From Alteribacter aurantiacus DSM 18675 (GTDB lineage Bacteria > Bacillota > Bacilli > Bacillales > Salisediminibacteriaceae): a stretch of DNA of 64,000 nucleotides. Within the stretch, counting starts at the first letter, position 1, and every line of letters starts with the position of its first letter. The position numbers were made by a program, and so were the translations under genes. Location of the stretch: assembly GCF_000429705.1 (NCBI RefSeq), contig NZ_KE386941.1, forward strand, positions 1,364,001 through 1,428,000, read 5' to 3'. Positions 43,236 to 52,296 of the stretch are shown one piece after another. A model generated the notes under the pieces. That model had not been told where the DNA came from. It searched no databases and saw only the letters and a program-made list of their open reading frames with translations.

Positions 43236-44141
43236 TTGTTCAAACGCATTGATCGGCTTCAAATTGACCTGCCTCGTCCGAAACACCCTGACCCTGATTC
43301 TGCTGGAGCGATTCAAGAGCTTTTAGGTGGCCGCTTTGGTGAAATGTCAACACTGAACAATTACATGTTTCAGTCATTTAACTTTCGAAGCAAAAAGAAA
43401 CTCCGTCCATTTTACGAGTTGATCGCAAGTATTACTGCAGAAGAAATGGGCCATGTTGAACTCGTCTCCAACACAATAAATCTTTGTCTTGACGGTTCAA
43501 TTGGAAACGGAAGTACAAACCCGGACGATACGCCCCTTCGTGATGCACTAGGAATGGGAAATAAATTTAATTTTATCCTCGGAGGCCAAAATGCTGTACC
43601 TACGGATTCCACCGGAAAAGCCTGGACCGGAGATAATGTCTTCTCTAGTGGTAATCTTGTAGATGACCTCCTGCACAATTTCTATCTGGAATGTGGTGCC
43701 AGAACTCATAAAATGAGAGTGTATCAAATGACTGACAACGAAGCTGCAAGGGAATTAACTGGCTATCTTCTTGTCAGGGGGAGTGTTCATGCAGTTGCAT
43801 ATGCCAAAGCATTGGAAACGGTAACAGGTGTAAATATGATGAACATGCTTCCTGTCCCGAGCCTGGACAACTCTAAATTCGACTACGCAAAAAAGTACGA
43901 AGACGAAGGTTCACACTTAAAGCTGTATCGCTTTAGTGATGATGATTACAACTTACTTGATCGTATTTGGAACGGTCCATCACCAATCGGACCTGCAGGT
44001 GAGCTTGAAGTGGTTGATGGCGTCCCAGAAGGAGGAGAAATACCAGATCTTCAACAGATTCCTGAAGAATTTGCCCCAGGGTTTGATGAAGAACAATTTC
44101 GAGAACTATCCAAGAAGCTTAAATACGAAGCTGGAATGTAA
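43236..44141 (+). CDS. Manganese catalase (non-heme)
   Basis: This 301-residue ferritin-fold enzyme disproportionates hydrogen peroxide at a di-manganese centre. The metal ligands appear as the first Glu in LLGGRFGEMSTLNNYMFQSFNF (Glu near 36), EEMGHVELV (Glu/His near 69-73), the LECGARTHKMRVYQ region (about 147-160) and RGSVHAVAYAKALE (His near 189). Length is usual for the Bacillus type. The start is TTG after ATAGGAGG. Stress induction is plausible given the sigma-B-like promoter. Confidence 0.95.
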   Translation: MFKRIDRLQIDLPRPKHPDPDSAGAIQELLGGRFGEMSTLNNYMFQSFNFRSKKKLRPFYELIASITAEEMGHVELVSNTINLCLDGSIGNGSTNPDDTPLRDALGMGNKFNFILGGQNAVPTDSTGKAWTGDNVFSSGNLVDDLLHNFYLECGARTHKMRVYQMTDNEAARELTGYLLVRGSVHAVAYAKALETVTGVNMMNMLPVPSLDNSKFDYAKKYEDEGSHLKLYRFSDDDYNLLDRIWNGPSPIGPAGELEVVDGVPEGGEIPDLQQIPEEFAPGFDEEQFRELSKKLKYEAGM

Positions 44142-44180
44142 AAATGACAGACAAAATGATAGCTTTCGAGAATATTAGAG

Positions 44181-44213
44181 GCACCTTGGCAACTTTGCCA
44201 AGGTGCTTTTTTT
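44181..44213 (+). terminator. Intrinsic terminator of the manganese catalase
   Basis: GCACCTTGGCA, short loop, TGCCAAGGTGC then seven T. Confidence 0.92.
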
Positions 44214-44274
44214 GTTTGCTCAAATAAACTTTAAATCCATTATAATCGTTATATATACATATTTTTCAATTTAG

Positions 44275-44302
44275 TGAAACCTGAACCAGGCTTTTACGAT
44301 CT
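44275..44302 (+). promoter_or_regulatory. ECF-type autoregulatory promoter
   Basis: TGAAAC (44275-44280) and CGATCT (44297-44302) with a 16-bp spacer resemble the Bacillus ECF sigma consensus (TGAAAC-N16-CGTNTA). It is 33 bp upstream of the ECF sigma gene start, the expected place for self-regulation. Confidence 0.55.
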
Positions 44303-44334
44303 AATAGACGTGGATGCAGAGGGGGGATAAAAAG

Positions 44335-44874
44335 GTGAATAGCCTTAAGACTGTAAAAAAAGCCATAAATGGGTGCAAGAAATCATTCGGAAAGGTAATA
44401 GAAGAACACAAAGTAACCTTGTACAGAGTAAGCAGGACTATCCTTTCAGATGACCAAGATTCAGCCGATGCCATTCAGGAAACCATTCTTAATGCTTATG
44501 AGGGGATTGGCAAGCTACGTGAGCCCTGTTATTTTAAAACATGGCTCATCAGAATTTTGATAAATGAATGCAATCAAATTCATCGAAAAAGAAAAAACAT
44601 CATCCCGATTGAACAATTAGGAGAAACGTCAACTGAAGAGCAAGGCTTTAAAGAGCTTGAAGTGATGGAACTCTTTACTTCCCTCCCTTCTACCGAAAGC
44701 CAGCTGCTGAAATTGTATTACATTGAAGACTTATCAGTAGCAGATCTGGCTTTACTCTATGAAACATCTGAAAATACCATCAAAACACGTTTGAGAAGAA
44801 CCCGTGAAAAGCTTCGCAGGATACTTTTTCAAAGTGAGGAGGCAGAATTATGGATCAATGGGAACAACAATTGA
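44335..44874 (+). CDS. ECF RNA polymerase sigma factor (SigV/SigX-like group)
   Basis: A 179-residue sigma-70 family ECF factor. Region 2 shows ILSDDQDSADAIQETILNAYEGIGKLREPCYFKTWLIRILINECNQIHRKRK (about 48-100), and region 4 has LPSTESQLLKLYYIEDLSVADLALLYETSENTIKTRLRRTREKLRR with the helix-turn-helix. The GTG at 44335 lies eight bases after GAGGGGGG. Its 3' end overlaps the next gene by 25 bp, the usual layout for sigma and membrane anti-sigma. Specific stimulus is unknown; likely envelope stress. Confidence 0.92.
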   Translation: MNSLKTVKKAINGCKKSFGKVIEEHKVTLYRVSRTILSDDQDSADAIQETILNAYEGIGKLREPCYFKTWLIRILINECNQIHRKRKNIIPIEQLGETSTEEQGFKELEVMELFTSLPSTESQLLKLYYIEDLSVADLALLYETSENTIKTRLRRTREKLRRILFQSEEAELWINGNNN

Positions 44875-46142
44875 AGAAAAGTGTCAATCAGTCTATGCCT
44901 GAAAATGTCGACAGAACCATAAGCGACACTCTTTCAACACTTCCCGCCAGAAAAACGAAGCAGAAAGGAGTCATGTATTCATTCATAAGTGTTGCTTCTC
45001 TTTTTCTCATTATAATCAGCATGTCCCTTTTCTCCCCTTCTTTTGCTTCATCAATGAAAAACCTGCCGATTGTCGGTTCTGCATTTGAATATGCCAATAA
45101 TGCGGGAATTATAAAAGGTGCAGAAGAAGGTTTGGTTACAGCCATCGGGGAGGAAGTCACGATTGACGGAAATACAGTCATCTTTACAGATACCCTTTAT
45201 GACGGATCACAAATTCACATCGGGTATATGGAGGAATGGGATGAAGAGCTCGGACACAGGGATTTCCCTGTCAACGTACTTTTCACTGTTAACGGCAGAG
45301 ATATTGGAAGCTACGGCTGGGGCGGTACTGGAGAGTACTTGGACGACGGGTGGTACGCGGGTACAATCAGCATTCGCATACCAGATCTTCCCGACTCTTT
45401 TAAACTAGGCATCAAACCGTTTGAACGAAACGCCTGGTCGGTTGAATTACCTGTTGAAAAGAAAGGTGAATCGGAGACGATCATGGTAAATGAAGTAAAA
45501 GAATCGGGGGAACTTTCTCTTTCCTATAACACGGTTACCTTCCACCCTACTTCAACAGCGATTTCCATGAACAGCTCCTACCCTGAAGAATATGATGATG
45601 AGTTTCACAGGCTGGACTATCACATCGTCGATGAGAATGGCCGAATTATCCAATCTACGAGTGCGAGTGGCAGCGGTCAAGTGAAAAACGGTTTATACCT
45701 GAATGAATATTCCCTCTTCTATGAGCCTTTAAAGGAAAAGCCAAAAGAACTGACCATCACACCTTTTCTTTTTGGGGAAACGGATAATGATATTGCCTTT
45801 GTCCGTGCACCGTGGAAAAAAGAAGAGGTCACTCTTTCTCAAGGAGAAGTAGGCAGCGTTACCGTTCACGATGTTGTTTCAGAAGAACATACTACCTATA
45901 TCACATACACCTTAGAGGGCAAACACGCTTCTTACCAGAGCCAGTCTCTGTGGATGGAAGATCAAGAAGGAAATGAATACCGCTCCTACACTACTCCCCA
46001 CTACAATGAGAGTACAGGAGAATACAGACTTGCATTTGACAAAGTTCCGGTTCTTGAGGACAGCCTAATCGTTACTGTTGAACTGGAGACCGTTCAATTC
46101 TTCGATGACTTACTAATCACCATTCCCTTTAGTAATGATTAG
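44850..46142 (+). CDS. Membrane anti-sigma factor, DUF4179 family
   Basis: The 430-residue protein has a short cytoplasmic N-terminus (about 1-40, MDQWEQQLKKSVNQSM, the sigma-binding part), one membrane segment (about 43-65) and a large extracytoplasmic DUF4179 region beginning with SSMKNLPIVGSAFEYA, followed by an all-beta C-terminal part. Such proteins sequester their co-encoded ECF sigma factor until an external signal. ATG at 44850 is preceded by GAGGAGG and overlaps the sigma gene. The sensed signal is unknown. Confidence 0.88.
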   Translation: MDQWEQQLKKSVNQSMPENVDRTISDTLSTLPARKTKQKGVMYSFISVASLFLIIISMSLFSPSFASSMKNLPIVGSAFEYANNAGIIKGAEEGLVTAIGEEVTIDGNTVIFTDTLYDGSQIHIGYMEEWDEELGHRDFPVNVLFTVNGRDIGSYGWGGTGEYLDDGWYAGTISIRIPDLPDSFKLGIKPFERNAWSVELPVEKKGESETIMVNEVKESGELSLSYNTVTFHPTSTAISMNSSYPEEYDDEFHRLDYHIVDENGRIIQSTSASGSGQVKNGLYLNEYSLFYEPLKEKPKELTITPFLFGETDNDIAFVRAPWKKEEVTLSQGEVGSVTVHDVVSEEHTTYITYTLEGKHASYQSQSLWMEDQEGNEYRSYTTPHYNESTGEYRLAFDKVPVLEDSLIVTVELETVQFFDDLLITIPFSND

Positions 46143-46235
46143 TGGCCAAGACGAAAATTATGGTACTTCATACGACTTTAACAATAAATAATTAAACACT
46201 CTCGGAATGTAACAACTATGAAGTTCGTTAAACAT

Positions 46236-46281
46236 AAAAAGGTAACGTCAGAGGGTTTGTTCCCTTTCACGTTACCTTTTT
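46236..46281 (-). terminator. Intrinsic terminator of the 2-oxoacid dehydrogenase operon
   Basis: AAAAAGGTAACGT, long loop containing a GGG/CCC pairing, ACGTTACCTTTTT, two bases after the lpd stop. It can act in both directions between the convergent genes. Confidence 0.85.
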
Positions 46282-46282
46282 G

Positions 46283-47716
46283 CTATTTTCCGCTTTTAGC
46301 CATTTGTCTTGCAGGCGGAGCATGAATGGCTTTACCTGAGAGCCCTTCAACTGCTTCAAGCCAATTCTCATTTAAGCTTGGGTGGGGATAATAAGGATAG
46401 CTTAGGTCCTCATCTCTGGCTGCCATTTCTAGAGCTGTCACACCGTTTGAGATGAGTTCGACGGCTCCCTTCCCAATCGCATGAAACCCTAATAAAACAT
46501 CATTCGTCTCATCTACAACAATTTTGGTTTTCCCATCTTTGTTACCGGTAATGCTTGCAAATCCATTACCGCCATAGGCAAATTCACTTACCTTTACGGC
46601 GTAACCTTGCTCTTTTGCCTCGATTTCTGTCAAACCTACTGACGCAACAGGTGGATTCGTGTGGGCCACTTTTGGAATAAAATGAAGATCAAAAGTAGCC
46701 TGTTTGCCCCCAACGTTTTCCGCTGCCACTTTCCCTTGTTTTAACGCTTTTATAGCAAGTGCGGGACCTGGTGTAAGATCACCAACGGCATAAATGGAGG
46801 GAACATTGGTCTCTGCTCGGTCATTCACGTCAATGTAGCCTTCCTCGTTCACTTGCACTCCTGCTCTTTCTAAACCTAAATTTTTAATTCTTGGTTTTGA
46901 AACTGAAGAGACATATACGTGACTTCCTGCTTGTTCTTCTCTTCCTTTTGTTGATTCATAGCTGATCAACACTCGATCCCCGTCATTTTCAACAGAAATG
47001 ACTCTAGCGTTTTTCACAACAGCCATTTTTTGTTTTTTCATTACTCTAAACAGCTCTTTATCAATGCTCTCATCGAACCCGAAGCTATTCGTTTCCATAA
47101 TCACAGTAACAGCTGCCCCTAGCTCCCGGTAACCAAACGCAGCCTCCAGTGCAACATAATCGCTTCCGGAGACGATGAGATGCTCTGGGACTGTTTCAAG
47201 CTTGAATACTGACGTCTTATCTAACATGCATCTGTGGTCTGGCTTTGCCCATATCGGCGCTTCATATGTGCTGCCTGTTGCCAAAATCACCTGTTTAAAC
47301 CGGTACGTATCAAACTGATGACCGCATTCCACTCCGATTCTGTCATCTGACAAAAAGGAGGCTTCTCCATAAATGACGTCAATTTTGTGAGCTTTACATA
47401 ACGATTCGACCCCTTTTCTGAGCCCTGAGACTACCTGATCGCGCCATGCGTGCATCTGAGTAAAGTTAAAACTCACTTCTCCGGTCTGGATTCCAAACTG
47501 AGAAACTTTCCGTGTCTCAGCAAGCGTGGATGTACTATGGGTGAATACTTTGGAAGGAATACACCCTTCATTAAGACAAACGCCTCCTAAATAATCTTTT
47601 TCAATTAACGTCACATCAAGTCCAAGTTGTGCGGCACGAATAGCTGCAGAATAGCCTCCCGGTCCTCCTCCAATTACGATCAAGTCCCTTTCTTGAACTA
47701 GTTCTCCTACAACCAT
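46283..47716 (-). CDS. Dihydrolipoyl dehydrogenase (E3) of the branched-chain 2-oxoacid complex
   Basis: E3 reoxidises the lipoyl group of E2 with NAD+. The 477-residue protein has the FAD-binding GGGPGGYSAAIRAAQLG (17-33), redox disulfide GGVCLNEGCIPSK (Cys47, Cys52), the NAD Rossmann region and the C-terminal His-Glu catalytic pair in YPHPSLNENW. Stop and start codons of E2 and E3 abut (TAAATG), so translation is coupled. Co-location with leucine dehydrogenase suggests the LpdV-type E3 rather than the pyruvate dehydrogenase one. Confidence 0.93.
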   Translation of the reverse strand: MVVGELVQERDLIVIGGGPGGYSAAIRAAQLGLDVTLIEKDYLGGVCLNEGCIPSKVFTHSTSTLAETRKVSQFGIQTGEVSFNFTQMHAWRDQVVSGLRKGVESLCKAHKIDVIYGEASFLSDDRIGVECGHQFDTYRFKQVILATGSTYEAPIWAKPDHRCMLDKTSVFKLETVPEHLIVSGSDYVALEAAFGYRELGAAVTVIMETNSFGFDESIDKELFRVMKKQKMAVVKNARVISVENDGDRVLISYESTKGREEQAGSHVYVSSVSKPRIKNLGLERAGVQVNEEGYIDVNDRAETNVPSIYAVGDLTPGPALAIKALKQGKVAAENVGGKQATFDLHFIPKVAHTNPPVASVGLTEIEAKEQGYAVKVSEFAYGGNGFASITGNKDGKTKIVVDETNDVLLGFHAIGKGAVELISNGVTALEMAARDEDLSYPYYPHPSLNENWLEAVEGLSGKAIHAPPARQMAKSGK

Positions 47717-48973
47717 TTACATCATCTCCAACATCATCTTAGTAGGATTCTCAATGAGTTCTGCAAACCGGCTTGTAAACGCAACAGCTGTGGCACCATC
47801 AGCCACTCTATGGTCAAAACTCATACTCATGTTCATCATTTGCCGAATGACAATTTCGTCATTTACTACCGCCGGCATTTTTTTCGTTTTATGAAAAGCA
47901 ATCAAAGCTACTTCGGGATGATTGATAATTGGTGTTGCACCTGTACTGCCAAGAGGCCCCACATTACTCACAGTAAATGTTCCCCCTGTGAGTTCTTTTT
48001 TGCTGAGCTTGTTGTCTTTAGCAAGATTCATCACGCGCTTCATCTCATCGTTAATGGCAGTGATTGATAATCGATCCGCCCCTTTTACGACAGGTACGAT
48101 CAGGCCTTCTTCTGTATCTGTTGCAAGCCCGATGTTGTAGTCTGATTTGAGTACAATCTCCTCTTTTTCTTCGTTGAGGACTGCGTTGAATACAGGATAC
48201 TCTTTTAAGGCAAACACGAGTGCCTTGATATAAAAAGCTGCGACGCTCACTGGCTTGATTCCTTCTGCTTTAAGCTCATCACGGAGTTTCATAACATTTG
48301 TAACATCCACTTCGTCAAAATGTGTTACATGAGGAATGGTCATAAGGGAGTGCGTCATTTTCTTCCCTATTTGTTTCCGACGGCCCCGATAAGGGATCGT
48401 CTTTTCTCCACTAGTAGGAGATGAAACCTCTTCCCTCTTCTCTGCAACATCCACTGGAGCTTGCTCCGATTTTTTATCGGATAATTTCAGAGTAGCCGGC
48501 GTCGATTCTTCCTTCATAAATCGGAATACATCTTCGTCTGTTACTCTCCCAGCAGGTCCCGTTCCGGATACCTGTTCGATATCAACACTATTTTCAAGAG
48601 CAATTCGTCTCGTATATGGGGTCGCAAGAATACGGCCCGATTGTCTTTTACTCTGTGATTTATCAATTTTCATAGAAAATGAAATAGGTTCTTCTTTTTC
48701 TTTAGAGGAGTGATCTTTTGTTTTCGAGACAGAAGCCCCTTCTTTTTCTAAAATAATGACCGTTGTCCCAACCGTTACAACATCCCCTACTTTGGCTAGA
48801 ATTTCTTTAACTGTTCCAGCAACAGGTGATGGGAGCTCCGCGCTTACTTTATCCGTTTGAACTTCTACGAGAGGTTGATCAACTTTCACTTGATCTCCTA
48901 CTTTAACGAGGTACTCGGTAATCTCCCCTTCGGTCATTCCTTCTCCAACGTCATGAAGTTTCACTTCGACCAT
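47717..48973 (-). CDS. Dihydrolipoamide acyltransferase (E2) of the branched-chain 2-oxoacid complex
   Basis: E2 is the core of the complex and transfers the acyl group to CoA. The 418-residue protein has one lipoyl domain (1-80, lipoyl Lys42 in QTDKVSAELPSP), a charged linker, a peripheral-subunit-binding domain (about 117-152, ATPYTRRIALENSVD... GRVTDEDV) and a catalytic domain with the active-site DHRVADG motif (His388). A single lipoyl domain is typical for branched-chain E2. It is 12 bp after E1-beta. Confidence 0.93.
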   Translation of the reverse strand: MVEVKLHDVGEGMTEGEITEYLVKVGDQVKVDQPLVEVQTDKVSAELPSPVAGTVKEILAKVGDVVTVGTTVIILEKEGASVSKTKDHSSKEKEEPISFSMKIDKSQSKRQSGRILATPYTRRIALENSVDIEQVSGTGPAGRVTDEDVFRFMKEESTPATLKLSDKKSEQAPVDVAEKREEVSSPTSGEKTIPYRGRRKQIGKKMTHSLMTIPHVTHFDEVDVTNVMKLRDELKAEGIKPVSVAAFYIKALVFALKEYPVFNAVLNEEKEEIVLKSDYNIGLATDTEEGLIVPVVKGADRLSITAINDEMKRVMNLAKDNKLSKKELTGGTFTVSNVGPLGSTGATPIINHPEVALIAFHKTKKMPAVVNDEIVIRQMMNMSMSFDHRVADGATAVAFTSRFAELIENPTKMMLEMM

Positions 48974-48985
48974 AGCTTTCCCCTC

Positions 48986-49993
48986 CTAAAACGTAACCGC
49001 TTCTTTAATGGCGTGACTGACTCTAGACGGTGTTGGCAAGTACTCTTCTTCTAACGCAAAGAATGGAAACGGTGTGTCAAAACCTGCAACCTTGGACATT
49101 GGAGCACGAAGGTATAGAAATGCTTCATCATTAATCAAAGCCATGACATCATTCCCTACGCCTCCCGTTTCTGGTGCTTCATGACAGATCACCACGCGTC
49201 CGGTCTTTTTAACCGAAGCCACAATCGTCTCTCTGTCCAAAGGATAAAGCGTCCTTAAATCCAATAGCTCACAGGACACTCCCTGTTTCGTCATCTCTTC
49301 AACCGCTTTTTGTGCTACGCTAACCATGTTTCCCCATGCAATGACAGTGACGTCATCACCTTCCGCAAGGGTAGCTGCTTTACCAATTTCGACAGTATAC
49401 TTTCCTTCTGGTACATCGGATTTAAATGCTCGATAGCTTCTCATCGGTTCCATAAATAAGACAGGATCCGGATCTTCAATGGCAGCAATCAATAACCCTT
49501 TTGCATCGTAAGGGTTTGAAGGGACGACCACTTTAATCCCCGGCATATGAGTAAAAAGAGCCTCAACAGAGTCCGAATGGATTTCAGGTGCTCGAATTCC
49601 CCCACCGTATGGCGCTCGAATAACCATAGGCACACTGAATTTGCTCATGGTTCGACTGCGAATTCGTGAAGCATGAGTCATAATTTGCTCGTATGCGGGA
49701 TAAACGAAGCCTAAAAATTGCATTTCTGCTATTGGCCTAAAACCGTTTATGGCAAGACCAATACTCGTTCCGATAATTCCTGCTTCAGCTAATGGTGTGT
49801 CGATAATGCGATCTTCACCAAATTCATGTACAAGTCCTTCCGTTGCGCGGAAAACGCCACCGTTTTGACCAACATCTTCTCCTAATACGAGGATGTCGTC
49901 ATGTTCACTGAGCATCGTTCTCATCCCGTCCGTCACTGCTTGAACAAGAGTCAGTTTATTTGTTTTTACTTCTGTCATTGCCTTGGTCGTCAT
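48986..49993 (-). CDS. 2-oxoacid dehydrogenase E1 beta subunit
   Basis: E1-beta (335 residues) pairs with E1-alpha to form the thiamine diphosphate active site. Visible motifs include LGEDVGQNGGVFRATEGL (about 37-54), DTPLAEAGIIGTSIGLAINGFRPIAEMQF and PMVIRAPYGGGIRAPEIHSD (about 130), all of the transketolase pyrimidine domain, and a C-terminal transketolase domain. It overlaps E1-alpha by four bases. Branched-chain specificity is inferred from the adjacent leucine dehydrogenase. Confidence 0.93.
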   Translation of the reverse strand: MTTKAMTEVKTNKLTLVQAVTDGMRTMLSEHDDILVLGEDVGQNGGVFRATEGLVHEFGEDRIIDTPLAEAGIIGTSIGLAINGFRPIAEMQFLGFVYPAYEQIMTHASRIRSRTMSKFSVPMVIRAPYGGGIRAPEIHSDSVEALFTHMPGIKVVVPSNPYDAKGLLIAAIEDPDPVLFMEPMRSYRAFKSDVPEGKYTVEIGKAATLAEGDDVTVIAWGNMVSVAQKAVEEMTKQGVSCELLDLRTLYPLDRETIVASVKKTGRVVICHEAPETGGVGNDVMALINDEAFLYLRAPMSKVAGFDTPFPFFALEEEYLPTPSRVSHAIKEAVTF

Positions 49994-51063
49994 ACGGTTT
50001 CACCTCGCTTTTGAGATAAATAGGCTTCTTTTTGCTTTTTTATTGTCCATGTCGGCTCTTTAAATACGTGATCAAATAAATCATTTACGTCAGGTTCCGG
50101 GAAGTTCTCCATCTCTTCGACCGCCTGTTCAATTTCTAGGTCGCATTCTTTTGCAACCTGATCTTTCCAAGCGTCATCCCAAAACCCTTGCTTTTTCATA
50201 TATCTTTCGAGCCTTAATAAAGGATCAATTTTGTCACGCTTTTCTAAACTAAGCTCCTGATTGCGATACTTAGAAGGGTCATCAGCAGTCGTATGGGCAC
50301 CGTATCGCCAAGTAACAGCTTCTATCAAAGTCGGCCCCTCTCCGTTTCTAGCCTTTTCAATCGCTTTTTGGGTTTCAAAGTAAACCGCTAACACATCATT
50401 TCCATCAACACGTATGGCATCCATATCATAGGCAAGCCCTTTTTGAGCAATCGTCTTGGAGTTCATTTGTTTCTCAATTGGCACGCTTATGGCATAACCA
50501 TTATTTTGGTTAAAGAAAACAACCGGAGCTTTAAACACACTGGCAAAATTAAGCCCTTCATGAAAATCCCCTTCACTCGTTGCTCCGTCACCAAAGTAGG
50601 CAATTGCTACACGATCGGTTCCTTTTCTTTTTTCAGCAAGGGCAGCTCCAGTTGCGTGAGGAAGCTGAGTTGCAATCGGTACAGCAGGGGGAAAAATATT
50701 TTTTCCTTCAGGTGGAACACACCCTTCTACCCTCCCTTTCCAATAAAGCATGATCGTGGAAACGGAATGACCAAATGTAAGCGTCGCTGCATGATCCCGA
50801 TACGTAGGAAACATCCAATCTCCTTCTTCTAATGCGGAAGCACTGCCCACCTGTGCCGCTTCTTGCCCTTCAAAAGGTGCGTACGTACCAATCCGTCCTT
50901 GTCTCTGAAGATTGACGCTTTTTTTGTCCAACGTCCGTGCCCGAAGCATCTTTGAGTACATCTCCTTGATGAACGACTCGGTGAGATGATACGAAGCGTC
51001 CACAATATGTCCATCTCCATCCATGACTTGAACGATCGGGAATTGATTTTCCATTTCTGTCAT
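49990..51063 (-). CDS. 2-oxoacid dehydrogenase E1 alpha subunit
   Basis: The 357-residue subunit decarboxylates the 2-oxoacid with thiamine diphosphate. The ThDP/Mg motif GDGATSEGDFHEGLNFASVFKAPVVFFNQNN (about 157-187) and phosphorylation-loop-like RYGAHTTADDPSKYR are present. Sequence features resemble PdhA as much as BkdAA, so general annotation may call it pyruvate dehydrogenase; context favours branched-chain substrates. It is 20 bp after leucine dehydrogenase. Confidence 0.9.
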   Translation of the reverse strand: MTEMENQFPIVQVMDGDGHIVDASYHLTESFIKEMYSKMLRARTLDKKSVNLQRQGRIGTYAPFEGQEAAQVGSASALEEGDWMFPTYRDHAATLTFGHSVSTIMLYWKGRVEGCVPPEGKNIFPPAVPIATQLPHATGAALAEKRKGTDRVAIAYFGDGATSEGDFHEGLNFASVFKAPVVFFNQNNGYAISVPIEKQMNSKTIAQKGLAYDMDAIRVDGNDVLAVYFETQKAIEKARNGEGPTLIEAVTWRYGAHTTADDPSKYRNQELSLEKRDKIDPLLRLERYMKKQGFWDDAWKDQVAKECDLEIEQAVEEMENFPEPDVNDLFDHVFKEPTWTIKKQKEAYLSQKRGETV

Positions 51064-51083
51064 TTAAGCTCCTCCTCGGTATG

Positions 51084-52190
51084 TTAGCTTCGTACTTGCC
51101 ACTTCAATCTTTTATTATGAGAAAAAAAGCTGTTCCGTTTTTTACGACTCTCGATTCTCGCTTCACAAAACTCGTTCGCTGCTGCATTGGTTGAGATTCC
51201 TTGTATATCTGACTGAAGATAAATCTCAGTAAGAGTTTCATAGATGGCTCTTGTTCCCCTCATGACACGCTCTTTATTCGGCCCATATAGCTCGTCGGCT
51301 ACTTGAATGAGCCCACCGCTATTCACGATGTAATCCGGACCGTAAAGAATCCCACGATCCTTTAGCATGTCTGCGTGCTTCATTTGAAGTAGTTGATTAT
51401 TTGCAGACCCTACAATCGCCTCACACTTAAAACGCCCGATTGTTTCATCATTAATGATGCCTCCAAGAGCGCATGGAACAAAAATATCCGCTTCTGTTTC
51501 ATAAATGTTCTGACCTGAAACGATTTTCACGCTACCACCAAGCTGTTCGGCTTTCATACTAATCTCTAAAAGTGCCTCTTGATTGATATCTGACACAAGA
51601 AGGTCTGCACCTTCTGATAAAAGGGCTTCAGCAACCTTGAACCCGACTTTTCCTAACCCTTGAATGGCGTATTTTTTTCCTCCAAGGGCATCTGTACCGT
51701 AAAGCATTTTACACGTTGCTTTAAGACCATATAAAACCCCAAGTGAAGTAGGAACCGATGAGTCCCCGCTGCCTCCATAAGCTTCTGGAACCCCAACAAT
51801 ACAATTCGTTTCTTTACGTGCATGTACAAAATCATCAGGTGTTGTTCCCATATCCGTCCCTGTATAAAAACGACCATTAAGTGATTCTACAAATTGGCCG
51901 AAAGCACGAAACAATTCCGGTGAACGATCGGTCTCCGGATTACCGATAATAACCGCTTTGCCTCCTCCAAAGTCAACATCGGCAGCGGCGCATTTATATG
52001 TCATTCCCTTTGAAAGACGCAAAACATCTTCCAACGCTTCATCCACACTGGTGTAAGGACGCATTCTGCAACCACCTAAAGCGGGTCCAAGGGTTGTATT
52101 ATGTATAGCAATTATCGCTTTTAAACCGGTGTCTTCGTCATTGCAAAAGACGACTTGCTCATGTTCACTAATTTTTTCAAATGACAACAT
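51084..52190 (-). CDS. bcd: Leucine/branched-chain amino acid dehydrogenase
   Basis: This NAD-dependent dehydrogenase deaminates leucine, isoleucine and valine to their 2-oxoacids, the substrates of the downstream complex. The 368-residue protein has GPALGGCRMRPY (about 40), KGMTYKCAAADVDFGGGKAVI (about 67-87, catalytic Lys) and the Rossmann motif IQGLGKVGFKVAE (about 178). The C-terminal RKKRNSFFSHNKRLKW tail is more basic than in B. subtilis Bcd. The ATG at 52188-52190 follows AGGAGG. It is first in the bkd operon and lies just downstream of a cre site. Confidence 0.93.
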   Translation of the reverse strand: MLSFEKISEHEQVVFCNDEDTGLKAIIAIHNTTLGPALGGCRMRPYTSVDEALEDVLRLSKGMTYKCAAADVDFGGGKAVIIGNPETDRSPELFRAFGQFVESLNGRFYTGTDMGTTPDDFVHARKETNCIVGVPEAYGGSGDSSVPTSLGVLYGLKATCKMLYGTDALGGKKYAIQGLGKVGFKVAEALLSEGADLLVSDINQEALLEISMKAEQLGGSVKIVSGQNIYETEADIFVPCALGGIINDETIGRFKCEAIVGSANNQLLQMKHADMLKDRGILYGPDYIVNSGGLIQVADELYGPNKERVMRGTRAIYETLTEIYLQSDIQGISTNAAANEFCEARIESRKKRNSFFSHNKRLKWQVRS

Positions 52191-52279
52191 CAACCTGCCT
52201 CCTCATTCATTCCTATACTGGTACAATTCAGTGGAAAGCCACACCCAAAGCTGTAATTTATCTTTAACACAGCAAAGTA

Positions 52280-52293
52280 AGTAAGCGCTTTCA
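52280..52293 (-). promoter_or_regulatory. CcpA cre site upstream of bcd
   Basis: The minus strand reads TGAAAGCGCTTACT, matching the cre consensus TGWAARCGYTWNCW at every position. It lies 90-103 bp upstream of the bcd start, just after the stop of the previous gene. Carbon catabolite repression of branched-chain amino acid degradation would be physiologically sensible. Confidence 0.65.
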
Positions 52294-52296
52294 TAA

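Noticed and set aside
52194..52296. Sigma-54 promoter for the bkd operon, as in B. subtilis
   Set aside because: A TGGC is present but the TTGC element at the required spacing is missing.
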